DNA from: Akanthomyces muscarius
Taxonomy: Eukaryota; Ascomycota; Sordariomycetes; Hypocreales; Cordycipitaceae
DNA: 64,000 nucleotides
Reading direction: 5' to 3'
NCBI RefSeq assembly: GCF_028009165.1
Contig: NC_079242.1
Coordinates: forward strand, 5,208,001-5,272,000
The position numbers were made by a program, and so were the translations under genes. The notes beneath the pieces were generated by a model that was not told the DNA's origin, did no database searches, and saw only the letters and a list, made by a program, of their open reading frames with translations. This document shows positions 21,501 to 31,800 of the stretch, one piece after another; the first letter of the stretch is position 1, and each line of letters begins with the position of its first letter.

Positions 21501-22596
21501 CTGCTCAGCCTGTTTGAGCATGAGCGCGACCAGGTCGATGCCAAAGCGCAGCTCCGTGATGCCATGCTCAACCTGTAAACGAGTGTTCATTTCCAAAAAG
21601 AAAAAGTCCCCAGTCTTATCGTCAACCAGGTACTCTATCGTCCCGGCAGATCTGTACTTGATGCTGCTGGCAAGTAGCTGGGAGACTTGGACGAGCTTCT
21701 TCCTCAATTCTGGTCGGCTCTCCACAAACGGACTCGGGGATTCCTCAATAACCTTTTGGTGCCGTCTCTGGATGGAGCACTCTCGCTCACCAAATATGAC
21801 GCAATCACCTTGGCCATCACCAAAGACTTGGATCTCGATGTGACGGGACACTGGGTAGTAGCGTTCCAGAAATACGCCTGGGTTAGAGAATAAAGCGGTG
21901 CCTCGGCTCACCACACTGGCGAATGATGAGCGGACTTGGCTTTCGTTGTCGCATATTTTCAAGCCCTAAAGCTGTGTTAGACAGTATCTAAATCTCTTTT
22001 TCTTCTTTGTCGAGCGCTTGCTACAGCTGCACCGAACTCACCATGCCGCCTCCACCCGCAGTAGCTTTGAGCATGATCTACACAGGTTAGAAACGGGTAT
22101 ACGACAGTGACGCTCAAGGCTAAAAGACTCGTCTTACCGGGTATCCAATTCTGGCGGCTTCTGATGCGGCTTCGTCTTCAGACTGGATGATTCCTGAGCC
22201 AGGGCATATAGGAACGCCAACCTGCGCGGCCAGGTCCCTCGCGCGGTCCTTGATGCCAAACGTAACAATGTGCTCAGGCTCAGGGCCGACGAAAATAGCT
22301 CCAGCGTCTTCAACGGCAGCTGCAAAATTTGCATTCTCGGATAGGAAGCCATATCCGGGAATGACAAGTTCTACAGCATGTCGCTTGATGACGGCAACAA
22401 TTTCGTCAACGTCGTTGTAAGACGCCACCGGGACGGAGATGTCGGCGTCTGTTACATGAGGACTTGAAGCATCGCTGGGCATGTAAATGGATATGACGCA
22501 GTATTCCAAGAGTCGTGCGGTTTTTAAGATGCGATTAGCAATTTCGCCTCGATTAGCAATGAGAAGGCGCTTTGCCGATGTCTTGGTGCTGGCCAT
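18550..22596 (-). CDS. biotin-dependent carboxylase fused to PxpC/PxpB-like domains (urea-carboxylase architecture)
   Basis: Seven exons (22596-22138, 22077-22042, 21965-19898, 19847-19396, 19288-18984, 18928-18852, 18800-18550) join in phase to 1,215 residues. Domain order: biotin carboxylase/ATP-grasp (1-450; LLIANRGEIANRI, KATAGGGGM, ECSIQRRHQKVIEE, catalytic EMNTRLQVEHGITE); PxpC/KipA-like (about 470-790; GIPEAGPADALH); PxpB/KipI-like (about 830-1040; GGLGIGGCFFCC, APGGYVNFGRTLPGW); C-terminal biotinyl domain with EAMKME, biotinylated lysine about 1170. This is the layout of urea carboxylase (EC 6.3.4.6) and of the second half of fungal Dur1,2, but without an amidase domain. The amidase is a separate divergent gene. 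Substrate could be urea or guanidine-type amides, or, given the neighbouring PxpA, 5-oxoproline or a lactam. One donor is weak (GTTCGC, at 18983). Confidence 0.93.
22042..22077 (-). other. 36-nt micro-exon encoding the ATP-grasp glycine loop
   Basis: Flanked by AG at 22079-22078 and GTGAGT starting at 22041, this 12-codon exon reads IMLKATAGGGGM. That is the nucleotide-binding glycine loop of the biotin carboxylase domain, and it is required to connect exons 1 and 3. Confidence 0.85.
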
Positions 22597-23636
22597 GGTG
22601 CGCGATCGGGTGAAGCCAGTGCGATGCGAGGTTCACTTTGTGCTGGGAGAGAAAAGATGCGGAAAAAAAATCCTCACTAAAGAGATTTATAATTTAGTAT
22701 GCATACGCTTAAGAAATGACCGCATACTTGATCTATAAGGAGGCATGCCGTCGGGCCGTTTTCTGATTTCCCAAACCGATGCCGTTCCCCGACAGTGTGG
22801 GCCATTTGTCTGGTGTCAATGCCAAGGTGGAACACTGCCTTCTGATCGCGGGGTAATTAGTTACGATGAAGCTGTAGCTGTGCTACCATGGGCAAGCGCA
22901 GACTGGAACCACTGACAGCGGCTTGTTATTAGTTTGTCTGTCAGCTATCTCGCATGCTATCCTGTGGGAGCATAGATGCGATGAAGTAGTAAACTACAGC
23001 ATGTGTAAAGACGGCTAATGTTGCGCTGGGGTTCGCTGGCCACGCCCATTCCCCGCTTGATACCACCCAACTTTCTGTAAACGGTGCTGCTCCACGAGGC
23101 TACGAGGCTAACGAGCGCCATGCAGCGCTCCTACTCACCACTTTATCTGCCACCAGAGGCGCTCCTGCCTCCATGAGTCATGCAAGCCCTCATGCAGCCT
23201 GACAATATGTTGGGACGATCTTTGTCTCTTTCTTTCGGAAACAAGGTTCTTGGAGCAACAAAGTTCCACGAGCAACCTTGGTGAGGTGCAGCGATTAGAT
23301 TATGTCGGCACATCATAACCAGCCGCCGCCGAAAGAAGCATATTTCAACGAGCACAATGCCACCCGACCTCTTCCTGACGACTCTTCTCCGCACTATTAT
23401 TCTCAGTGGTGGCGCATCCACGATAGAGCAAGGACGCCACCGGGGACGTATTCCTAAGCAGATAGCTGTATGGCTAGCCTACTGTTGATAAGGCCGCAAG
23501 CGCTTGTGGGATCCTGTCTAGTAACTTAGTACATGCCATACAATCCTCACTTACATTGAGCATTATATCTCCCACGTCTTGACATTCCCGATTGCGACTT
23601 GCAATTTTATTGCCACATTTTTATCACTTCTTTGCA
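22597..23636. promoter_or_regulatory. divergent promoter region of carboxylase and amidase, several GATA sites
   Basis: About 1.04 kb between the two start codons, with no coding signal. HGATAR-type sites (the core bound by AreA/NIT2 nitrogen regulators) are visible at 23143-23148 (TTATCT), 23621-23626 (TTATCA) and 23486-23491 (TGATAA), with AGATAG near 23458. Such sites are short and occur by chance, so regulation by nitrogen source is a hypothesis. Confidence 0.4.
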
Positions 23637-25556
23637 ATGACTACTACATCGTGGGAGTTGATCGCTATCGTTTGTTAGACGCCATTTCAGTAGAGAAGCG
23701 TATCTAACCAGTAGTAGGATCACCAACAAACACGCGCCGCAGCAATACCCTCAAAATGGCTCCTGTCGCCGATTCATGTTCAAGAGCTCAAGAGGTCAAC
23801 TACTCGGATCGTTGACTTGCTGCCAGGCCTGCTGCCGAAACCGGTGGTCGATATCACGGCCCTGGGCGCAGCAGAGTTGGCAGCCAAGATCAAAGATAGG
23901 CACTACACATGCGTGGAAGTGACCGAGGCTTTCTGCCAACGTGCAGCAGTTGCGCAGCAGCTGTCAAACTGCCTCACCGAAATCTTTTTTGAGGAAGCTC
24001 TCGAACAAGCCCGGCAACTTGACCACGTACTCGAGGCTACAGGGATGCCTGTTGGTCCATTGCACGGAGTGCCAGTATCAGTCAAGGACCATTATAATGT
24101 CAAAGGTCATCTCACTACTGCCGGATATATTTCGTATGGCGGCCAAGCAGTCAAAGACAAGGATGCCCATATTGTGGAGATTATGCGCAATGCAGGAGCC
24201 GTTTTGTACGTGAAAACGAACAACCCGCAGTGTATGATGGTTCTCGAGACGGTGAGTAATATATATGGTCGAACCCTCAACCCCTGGAACACCACTCTCG
24301 CGGCTGGAGGTTCGAGCGGCGGCGAGGCTTCGCTTATCGCCCAGCACGGATCGCCCCTAGGCATTGCATCAGACGTCGGTGGCTCCATCAGGGTTCCAGC
24401 CGCGTTTTGTGGTCTTTACGGTTTCAAGCCGTCCGGAAAACGAGTTCCTACTTCGGGATGGGAATGTACAATGGCCGGTGCAGAGTCCATCACGGCAGTC
24501 TCGGGCCCGATTGCTCGTAGCGTACAAGACTTGGAGCTTTTCATGCAAGTCACGCTCGATGCAAAACCATGGCTGAGAGATCCGCTCCTTGCGCTGCCAT
24601 GGCAATCACAGACGAAGCGTCTCGAGACGAAGAAACTGACAGTCGGTGTGATGCTTTGGGATGAAGTGGTGACGCCGCATCCCTATATCACGAGAGTTTT
24701 GAGGGCAACTGCTCAAAAGCTGAAGGAGGCCGGACATGAAGGTAATTGATGCACTTAACTGATGCTTGATGACACTGGTGAGGGTCATGTGCTAACTGCA
24801 GCGATCAGTCTTCGATTTTGCGCCGTATGACCACAAGCGTGCTTGGGACGATATTCTGCTTCCCCTGTACTTCACCGACGGTGGCTTGGACATTAAGCAG
24901 ACCCTTGCTGCTGGAAATGAACCAATGCTGCCATCCGCTGAGAGGCTCATCTCCGATCCAATCGTGAAGCGGCGCTCGGTCAATGAGGTCTGGAAGGTAA
25001 CAGTCTCTTGAGCTGGAATTTTAAAACTTGGAAGAAAGTTACTGATCTATTGATGGAAGCTCCACGTGGATCGCGATGTATACCGATCGGAATACCTGTC
25101 AAAGTGGGCGGCCACAGCCGAAGCGAGCAAGTCGGGCATGCCGATGGATGTACTGCTCTGCCCCGCTGCGCCGCTCCAAGGCACGCCTCATGATGTTAAG
25201 CCCTGGTGGGGATACTGCTCGCAGTGGAATCTTTTGGATTATCCCAGCGGCGTGCTTCCTGCGGGAACAGTACTGAGAGATGATGCGTATGCGGAGGGGT
25301 ATCAGCCCGTCAATGATCTCGACAGGGAGAATGTTGAACTCTGTAAGTCCACTCTGCTGTCCGGTAATGGTTTGCAAAACAAAAAAAAAGTGATCTCACG
25401 CGGGATTATTCCAAAATTCTAGTTGCTGATCTTGAAATAGACGATAACAGTGTTTATCTGGGTATGCCGGTGGCTATCCAGGTTGTGGCTTTGACACATC
25501 AGGATGAAGCGCTCATGGGCGCAATGGCTGTAATTGACAAATTGATAAATGGCTAA
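23637..25556 (+). CDS. amidase, fungal acetamidase type
   Basis: Amidase-signature enzyme that hydrolyses a carboxamide to acid and ammonia. Exons 23637-23669, 23718-24741, 24809-24996, 25060-25342 and 25441-25556 give 547 residues, the usual length of AmdS-like enzymes. The first exon is only 11 codons (MTTTSWELIAI). Its intron has donor GTTTGT, branch CTAAC and acceptor TAG, and restores the family start …IAIDHQQTRAAAIPSKWLL. The Ser-Ser-Lys triad is complete: Lys134 in GVPVSVKDHYNVKG, the cis-serine at about 210-211 in AGGSSGGEAS, and nucleophile Ser234 in SDVGGSIRVP. It is divergent from the carboxylase gene and converges on the PxpA gene. It is closer to acetamidases than to allophanate hydrolase (AtzF/Dur1), so completing a urea amidolyase reaction is only one possibility. 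Probably cytosolic. Confidence 0.92.
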
Positions 25557-25677
25557 GCCAGCTCGGACAGTTGGCATCTTGCGTTTCCTAGTTTAGTTGA
25601 ATGACTAAGCTGTGAGTAGACAGAAAACCATTAGCTCCTACGTAAAACTACCTATAGTAACTATTGTTTGACGAAAA

Positions 25678-26557
25678 TCATTCATTACCAAACCGCTGCG
25701 CATTAAACTCCCGAACCACGCGTTTGACCGCGTCCGCCACCTCGACCGCCCCCGGGGTGTCGCTGTGAATGCAAAGGCTCAGCGGTGCACCACCCAGCTT
25801 CAGATCGACACTCTGGCTCTCGCCCTCCCTGCACGCAATGCGGCCAGTCTGGAGCGCATTCCCGAGGCGTGTCCTCAACGCGCCCACGTCGACCGCGTCG
25901 TGCGTCCTCGAGATGATGCAGTCACCATTCGCGTCGTATTCCAGATCGGCGATAATCTCCTGCACAAACGGTATGCCCATTGCCGCACACGTCGTCTCCA
26001 TGAGCGTGCTCGCCGCGCCAATCATGGGGACTGGTGTGCCGTCGGCCGAGGTAAAGTGCTTTGCCGCGCGGCAGACGGCTTCGCATATCGTCTTGTCTTT
26101 GCACATGACGCCGTAGAGTGCTCCATGGGGCTGAAGAGTTTTCTTGTGTTAGTGCAAAGACAGGGCTCTGGAGGCGACGGAAGGGCCTTTGGTGACGTAC
26201 GCTGATGTGTGAGAGGGGAATTCCCTCAATGTCGAGAAATGCTTTGAGAGCGCCGATCTGGTAAATCACCATCTTCTCGCACTCGACATCGTCCATCTTC
26301 ATCTCACGTCGGCCGAAGCCCTGTAGGTCGAGGTACGATGGGTGCGCCCCGATGCGCACGTTGTGGCACTGGGCGGCCTTGACGGTCTTGTACATGACCA
26401 TGGGGTCGCCGGCGTGGAAGCCGCACGCAATGGAGCAGGAGTCAATGTGCGGCATGATCGCCTCGTCCTCACCCATGGTCCAGTTGCCAAATGCCTCGCC
26501 CATGTCGCAGTGAATCTCGACGGGCTTGGATGCCCATGGTAAGTCGGCCGTCGCCAT
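25678..26557 (-). CDS. LamB/YcsF family protein (PxpA, 5-oxoprolinase subunit A-like)
   Basis: Exons 26557-26201 and 26130-25678 (intron GTACGT…CAG, phase 0) give 269 residues, close to the family's 250. Conserved blocks are all present: HCDMGEAFGNW (about 23-33), SIACGFHAGDP (about 50), RIGAHPSYLDLQGFGRR (about 76) and PHGALYGVMCKD right after the intron. PxpA works with PxpB and PxpC in the bacterial ATP-dependent 5-oxoprolinase. The family name LamB comes from lactam (2-pyrrolidinone) use in Aspergillus nidulans. In this cluster the PxpB- and PxpC-like domains are in the carboxylase fusion two genes away. It is divergent from the UNC93-like transporter. I chose the ATG at 26557; an earlier in-frame ATG at 26602 would add 15 residues. 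Confidence 0.93.
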
Positions 26558-27292
26558 CCCCGATGGTAAGTTTCGTAGAGAGAGCTGAGAGAATGAACGC
26601 AAATCCCGCTTCAGAGCAGAGCTTTTCTAGGTGAGATTTGCTGAAAGATGCTGAAAATAGGAATGGGAGAAGTTCTTGGCAAATTTGGGCAAACAAAAGC
26701 CAGCGAGCGATGTATCAGTCAGTGGTAGGACTGCACCACGTCATTGCATGGCGTCTGCATGCAGCAGAAGTCCAGCTATAGACACTGAATTATTCGTGGG
26801 GTCCGTCAACTAGCTGGGGGTTGCATAAATTAGATCTCTCGTAGACTTTGCCCAAATTGTAGACTTCCACGCTGTCCAGCCGTGGCTTGTCTGCAGACTG
26901 CGTGGAGCGTGTGGCTGGCTCGTGGAGTTGTCCCGATTCGGCCAGCGCGGCGGAACGGCCGCTCGTGAAGCTCGTCGAAGTTGACCCACCCCCGCATTGT
27001 TATCTCTGTACAAGCCAACTCGACCGGATACAGACAAGGATGCGACTCAATGTGTGAGACATCTTATTCCTCCCGTCCGAGTGTCTCGAACGCGGCACCG
27101 CACCGTTGCCCAACACCCTTCGCTGACCGTGGCTGAGAAGTCCCGGATAACGATGTGATACCAGGTGTGACGAGTGGTGTTAAAAGACACGGGCTCGCCA
27201 CCAACAGGCCCAGGTCTCGTTGGGTTGCTAAGCTTTTGCTACAAACAAACAATTTTCTGGGTTTTTTTACTTCATTCACGGCCAATATCATC
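26558..27292. promoter_or_regulatory. divergent promoter region of PxpA and transporter genes
   Basis: About 735 bp between the two start codons. No coding signal; one GATA-type site, TTATCT, at 27000-27005. Confidence 0.35.
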
Positions 27293-28825
27293 ATGCAGCT
27301 CTCTCGCCACCTTACCTTTACCCAAAACCTCATATCAGGTGCTGTGCTCTTCTTCACAGTGGGCGTCTATCTCGCCGTCCTCGGCCTCGGCGCCGGTGGT
27401 GGCAAGCCCTCGTCCCAGCGCGTCAGTGACATCTCCAACAGCTCTCTCTATGGCATCTACGCCATATTTGGCTTTTTCACGGGCGCCATTATGAACAAAC
27501 TCGGCCCGCGCATCACAATGAGTATTGGTGTCGCTGGATATCCCATATATGTTGCCGGCCTCTTTTACTACGATCGCACTGGCCATGACTGGTTCCCGAT
27601 TCTCGGAGGCATTCTCCTGGGGCTCAGCGCACCCATGTTGTGGTGCACTTCTGGCTTTATACAATGGGCATATGCGACAGAGCTCGAAAAGGGCAAATAC
27701 ATTGCCATACAGTACTTCATCAACCAGACGGGCAGCGTTGTGGGATCCGTTGTGGCATTCGGCATCATCTACAACAACGCCGCGTCGACGGAAGACGGCA
27801 GTCCGACCAGCGTCTATATTGTCATGATTGTTCTCATCTGTCTGGCATTCCCCCTGACTATTTTTGGACTTGTCAGCCCCAAGACTGTCCGCAGAAAAGA
27901 TGGAACGCCTATCGCCATTTTCCACAATCTGTCTCTCAAACAGGAGCTACAAGGAGTCGCCAGGGTCCTGCAAGACTACCGTGTCATGGCTATGCTTCCC
28001 GTAATATTCAGCTGCGAGCTAGTGCTTGGAATCCTTCCCTCTGTCAGCGGTCGATATTTCAATCTACGGACCCGTGCCATGAACAACATCATATTCTACC
28101 TTGTTCAGCTCCCTGCCTCCGTGGCTTGCGCCTATCTTACAGATCGACTGCCATTTCGCCGAAGCGTGCGCGGGTATATATCCATCGGAGTTCTCGGCGT
28201 TTTCGTCTGTAGCGGTTGGATTGCCTTGCTGGTCTGGGTTTCTGTGTCTGCCGCTTGGGCGTCGCCGCCAAAAGGAGGCGTTGACTGGACAGACTACGAA
28301 TTCCGTGGGCCCTTTGTTCTCTATCTCCTGTTTGGAATTATATACGGCTCTCATCAGCAGATTGGAATGTGGGTCATGGGCTCTTTTACCAATGAACCGA
28401 CTGTTCTAGCCATTTACGGTGGCCTTTGGAAAGGCGTCGCTGCAGGCGGTGTCGCGGTCCAATTTGGAATGGCGGCTGCTGAAGTGTCTTACCAGTACGT
28501 GTATTGTGTTCTTTCTAGAAGGAGATTTGCTAATGTTGTCTGCACAAACAGAGCTCAGATAGCCTTTGCTCTTGCGCTACAGGCCCTCTCCATTCCCATC
28601 ATGCTTATTCTTATGATGCGGGCTCGCGAGACGAATTACACTGCAGAAGGTATGCTTCCATGAAGAAGAGGAATAATTGCACGACTCTGTCGAAAAAATA
28701 AATGCTAATAGTTATTTTTTTCAGCCGACGTCATTGTCCCTCATTACGCGGAAAAGATTGTGGCCCAGTCTAAGGTCGACGATGTTGAGCTAAGCTGCGA
28801 TCGCAGACGAACCGAGCCGCAGTGA
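27293..28825 (+). CDS. UNC93-like MFS membrane transporter
   Basis: Exons 27293-28494, 28552-28649 and 28725-28825 give 466 residues. About ten to twelve hydrophobic segments are visible, beginning with NLISGAVLFFTVGVYLAVLG. The loop after helix 2 (FGFFTGAIMNKLGPRITMSI) and the helix-4/5 block (LSAPMLWCTSGFIQWAYATE, YFINQTGSVVGSVVAFGI) are typical of fungal UNC93-like proteins (formerly DUF895). Substrates in this family are mostly unknown. Its divergent pairing with the PxpA gene suggests it may import the cluster's substrate. The frame continues upstream without stop, but the ATG at 27293 directly precedes the first helix and starts the conserved part. The hydrophilic tail ends DRRRTEPQ. 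Confidence 0.88.
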
Positions 28826-31800
28826 GTCGTCAGAGACCCGGCTATGGCTCGACAGAACGGATTGCTGAGTTTTCTACACGCTCATCTTTTTGAAAAGAGA
28901 GGAGACGGTGCATGTTAGGTTTCTGGCGGAGTGTTTCAAGCCTGAGTTTGTTGCCGTTTTTAATAGTACCGTCGCCCTGGATATTGTCGTCGCCGTCGTT
29001 GTCATTCACTTCGTGCCTGAACAGACATGTGCTTAAAGGCTATTTGATTATCAGTTTGTGGAAGACACAGCAGAATAGTGAAGTAAACAATGAGAAATAT
29101 ACCGGACTGCTCTGCTCAAAATCAAGCGCCGAGTACATCAGATCGAGACGCTCACTTGCTACCTCTTTACGACGATCGATTAAAAATATCCTTGAAGAGT
29201 CTCAGTCCTCAGCCCCTCACTTTGACCTCGCCTCGTTTATTTTCTCTGACTGCCCTGCCGCAATATGAGCATTGGTTCACTTCAGTCTGCGCCCAGCATT
29301 CGACAGTCTCGGCTACATTCTTGCCTTGACTCAATACCTCTTTCATCTCCTGTACAGTATACCATTTTGCGCTTCTTGAACCTGGTTTCGTCTGTGCTCT
29401 TTACATCACAACGTACGTCCAATCTTTCCCTCGTTTTTCCGCAATTTTTTCTTTTTTTTGGAAACTTATGTTCTTGAAGTAGCACCCAGCAACTATACTC
29501 TACATTGCAAAGAATTTTGACTCTCTACGTCAAACGCCCCATGAGCCGCATCTAGCCCAATTCGGCGCTTTGCAGATCCCAACGTTCAAGCTGTCCCAAG
29601 ACAAGATTAATAGAGATTGTGCAGCCGACCTGCAATGCTACGTGATACAGCGTCTCCATGCCGCAGCGGCACTTCATCTCGCCTGTGTGGGACATCATCT
29701 CGTTGGCCGCACCCTTCATAGAACCATTGCCTCTTGCGCTGTGCGGAGGGGGCGGACGGGCTGCACAATTGGCGGCCGTCTCTGCAGGTGCTGTGCGTAT
29801 GCGTGTGTGTCTGTGCATATGTGTGTAGATAGGTGAAAATCGACGGGCGAGGCCTTTGCTTTTTTTAGGGGGAGGGCTACCAAGCGGCCGCAGGAAACAC
29901 GGGCACTGGATGGTGTAAGTGCTCGGCTCCGCTCCCGGGCTTCCGCTAGTACCATTTCGGTAGGTCTGTAGCTGGGAAGCTTTTTACGATGTTCTCTATC
30001 CGGGACGGGGAGGGGACATCCTGGTCCACGCTACGGCCAGGAATTGCGAGCTACTTCTTAAGCGTTTTCCCGGCCGGTGAATTATTCCACTCTGTGGTTT
30101 TACTTTGAACAAAGTCTGCCGGTTTCTCGAATGCATCAAGGCCCGGTAAGCAGAGAGGAAGGCGGCGTGCGAAGGCGGCCAAGTTCTAGTGTGCACGAGA
30201 GCGTTAATTACACCCGTCTCGCTGCAAGTGTCTCATTTTAGAAGGACAAAACTATCCGACATCGCAGGCTGATTTTGTGCGACGCTGTTATCAAGGCGTC
30301 CCTGCGCCTGTGAATCGCTCTTGAGGCTTGCTGCCCTGGTCTTCGGAGGAACGAGGTCCGGGATGGATGGACAGGCGGCGGCGGGGTAGCAAACCCATGG
30401 ATCCGCGCGTATGTGTGTGTGCGTGTCGTCTGTTGTCTTAGCGGTCACAAATTCCCGTTTCGACCAAGGTCGGAGCGAGCTGCAAACCCGTCCACCCGTC
30501 ACGGCGGTGGCATGTGAATCCTGGCCTGTGCCTGTGCGAACAGGGTGTCTTGCTTGTCCACGGGATACCAATTTGGCAGTGCTGTGCGTGTGGCTTGCCG
30601 TTTTAAAGAAATAAGCCATGGCTTGCCTTGGTGGGGAGTGGGTGGTTTCTTGGTAAGAAAAAATCCTGTACTGGTAGCGCAGAAATAGCAGACGATATCA
30701 AGACTGTGTATCCGTACTTTTAAAGTTGATTGACAGCTAGAGCATTGACAAGGAAATCTCCATCTCTTATCCGTCCCGCTTTTGGGATGGTGTGAATGTG
30801 GTGGCAGGCTCGCAGCATCTCTCGGTGCGCCACCGGTTTTGCACCGAGGCATGGAACTGTCCATTTTCAATTGCTATTACGGAAGGCCGGCAATTCAAAA
30901 AGTGTGTAATCCTAACGGTCGGCTGGCGGTGCATGGCAGTACGCGGAGTACCAGCAGATGCTGGCCAGATATGCATACACCGGGGGGGTTGGGTTGCGGG
31001 CGAGTGGCACCGATGGGCAGTCCGTGACAGCTTCTTCATGCGGCCACCGTCGTAGCTAGCTGGTATCTACTTGGGCATGCCAGTCAAGTCGTCCGAGTGG
31101 GCTTGGGGTTGCACCCTCGTCCTCCTGTTTGTGCAGGGATTGTCGTCGAGAGCTGCAGCAGAGGAGGGGAGGGAGGGTCTGGCTTGCAGGAGCAGCGAAC
31201 GCCTTTTGGCCGGGTAGCACAGTGAAAACGGAAAGGAGCTGCACGACGGAGTTTAAAAAATAAAGAAAAAGAAAAACTTGCAGGCCGAAAGCATGTGTGT
31301 GCTGCCATGTTATGGAGGTGCAGCTCGGCCAACGAATGAGATATTGACAAGACAGCGGTCGAGTCATTGGGAAGCGTCCCTTTCAGCTGGTGTGCACATT
31401 GCGGTTGACTCGCCAGTACAGAATCACCACTCTTTTCTCTTCTCAAGATGTCGAAATTTGTGCAGCGAGTTTTTAAAAATAAAATGCGATGGGTGGTGAC
31501 GAGGAGTTTATGCGACAGATTGCAGTCCCGCTGTGCACGATTGCTGCCCAACAGGGCGTGTGGGATACCCGTCGCAAGATGCAGGCGGCGCTTGTGGCAT
31601 CGTCCCGAACCGGCACCGACCGTGGTGTGTGTGGTGTCGCAGTTGAGAGCCTCGGACCGCAGCGGTTTTAGAGCAAAGAAGAAACGGCGGATGTGGTGGG
31701 AAAAGGGTGAGACATGGATACCCGGCAGATTGGGTGTGATTATGTGATGAGCGGTTCTGGCGGAGGAGACAGGAGGAAGCAGGAGGAGAAAAACCCAGTT

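Noticed and set aside
23756..23815. apparent one-base frameshift at the start of the amidase gene
   Set aside because: Explained by an upstream 11-codon exon and a 48-nt intron that restores the family N-terminus.
31084..31551. 155-codon minus-strand frame in the 6-kb gap
   Set aside because: Composition and overlapping frames on both strands look random; no domain or conserved start.
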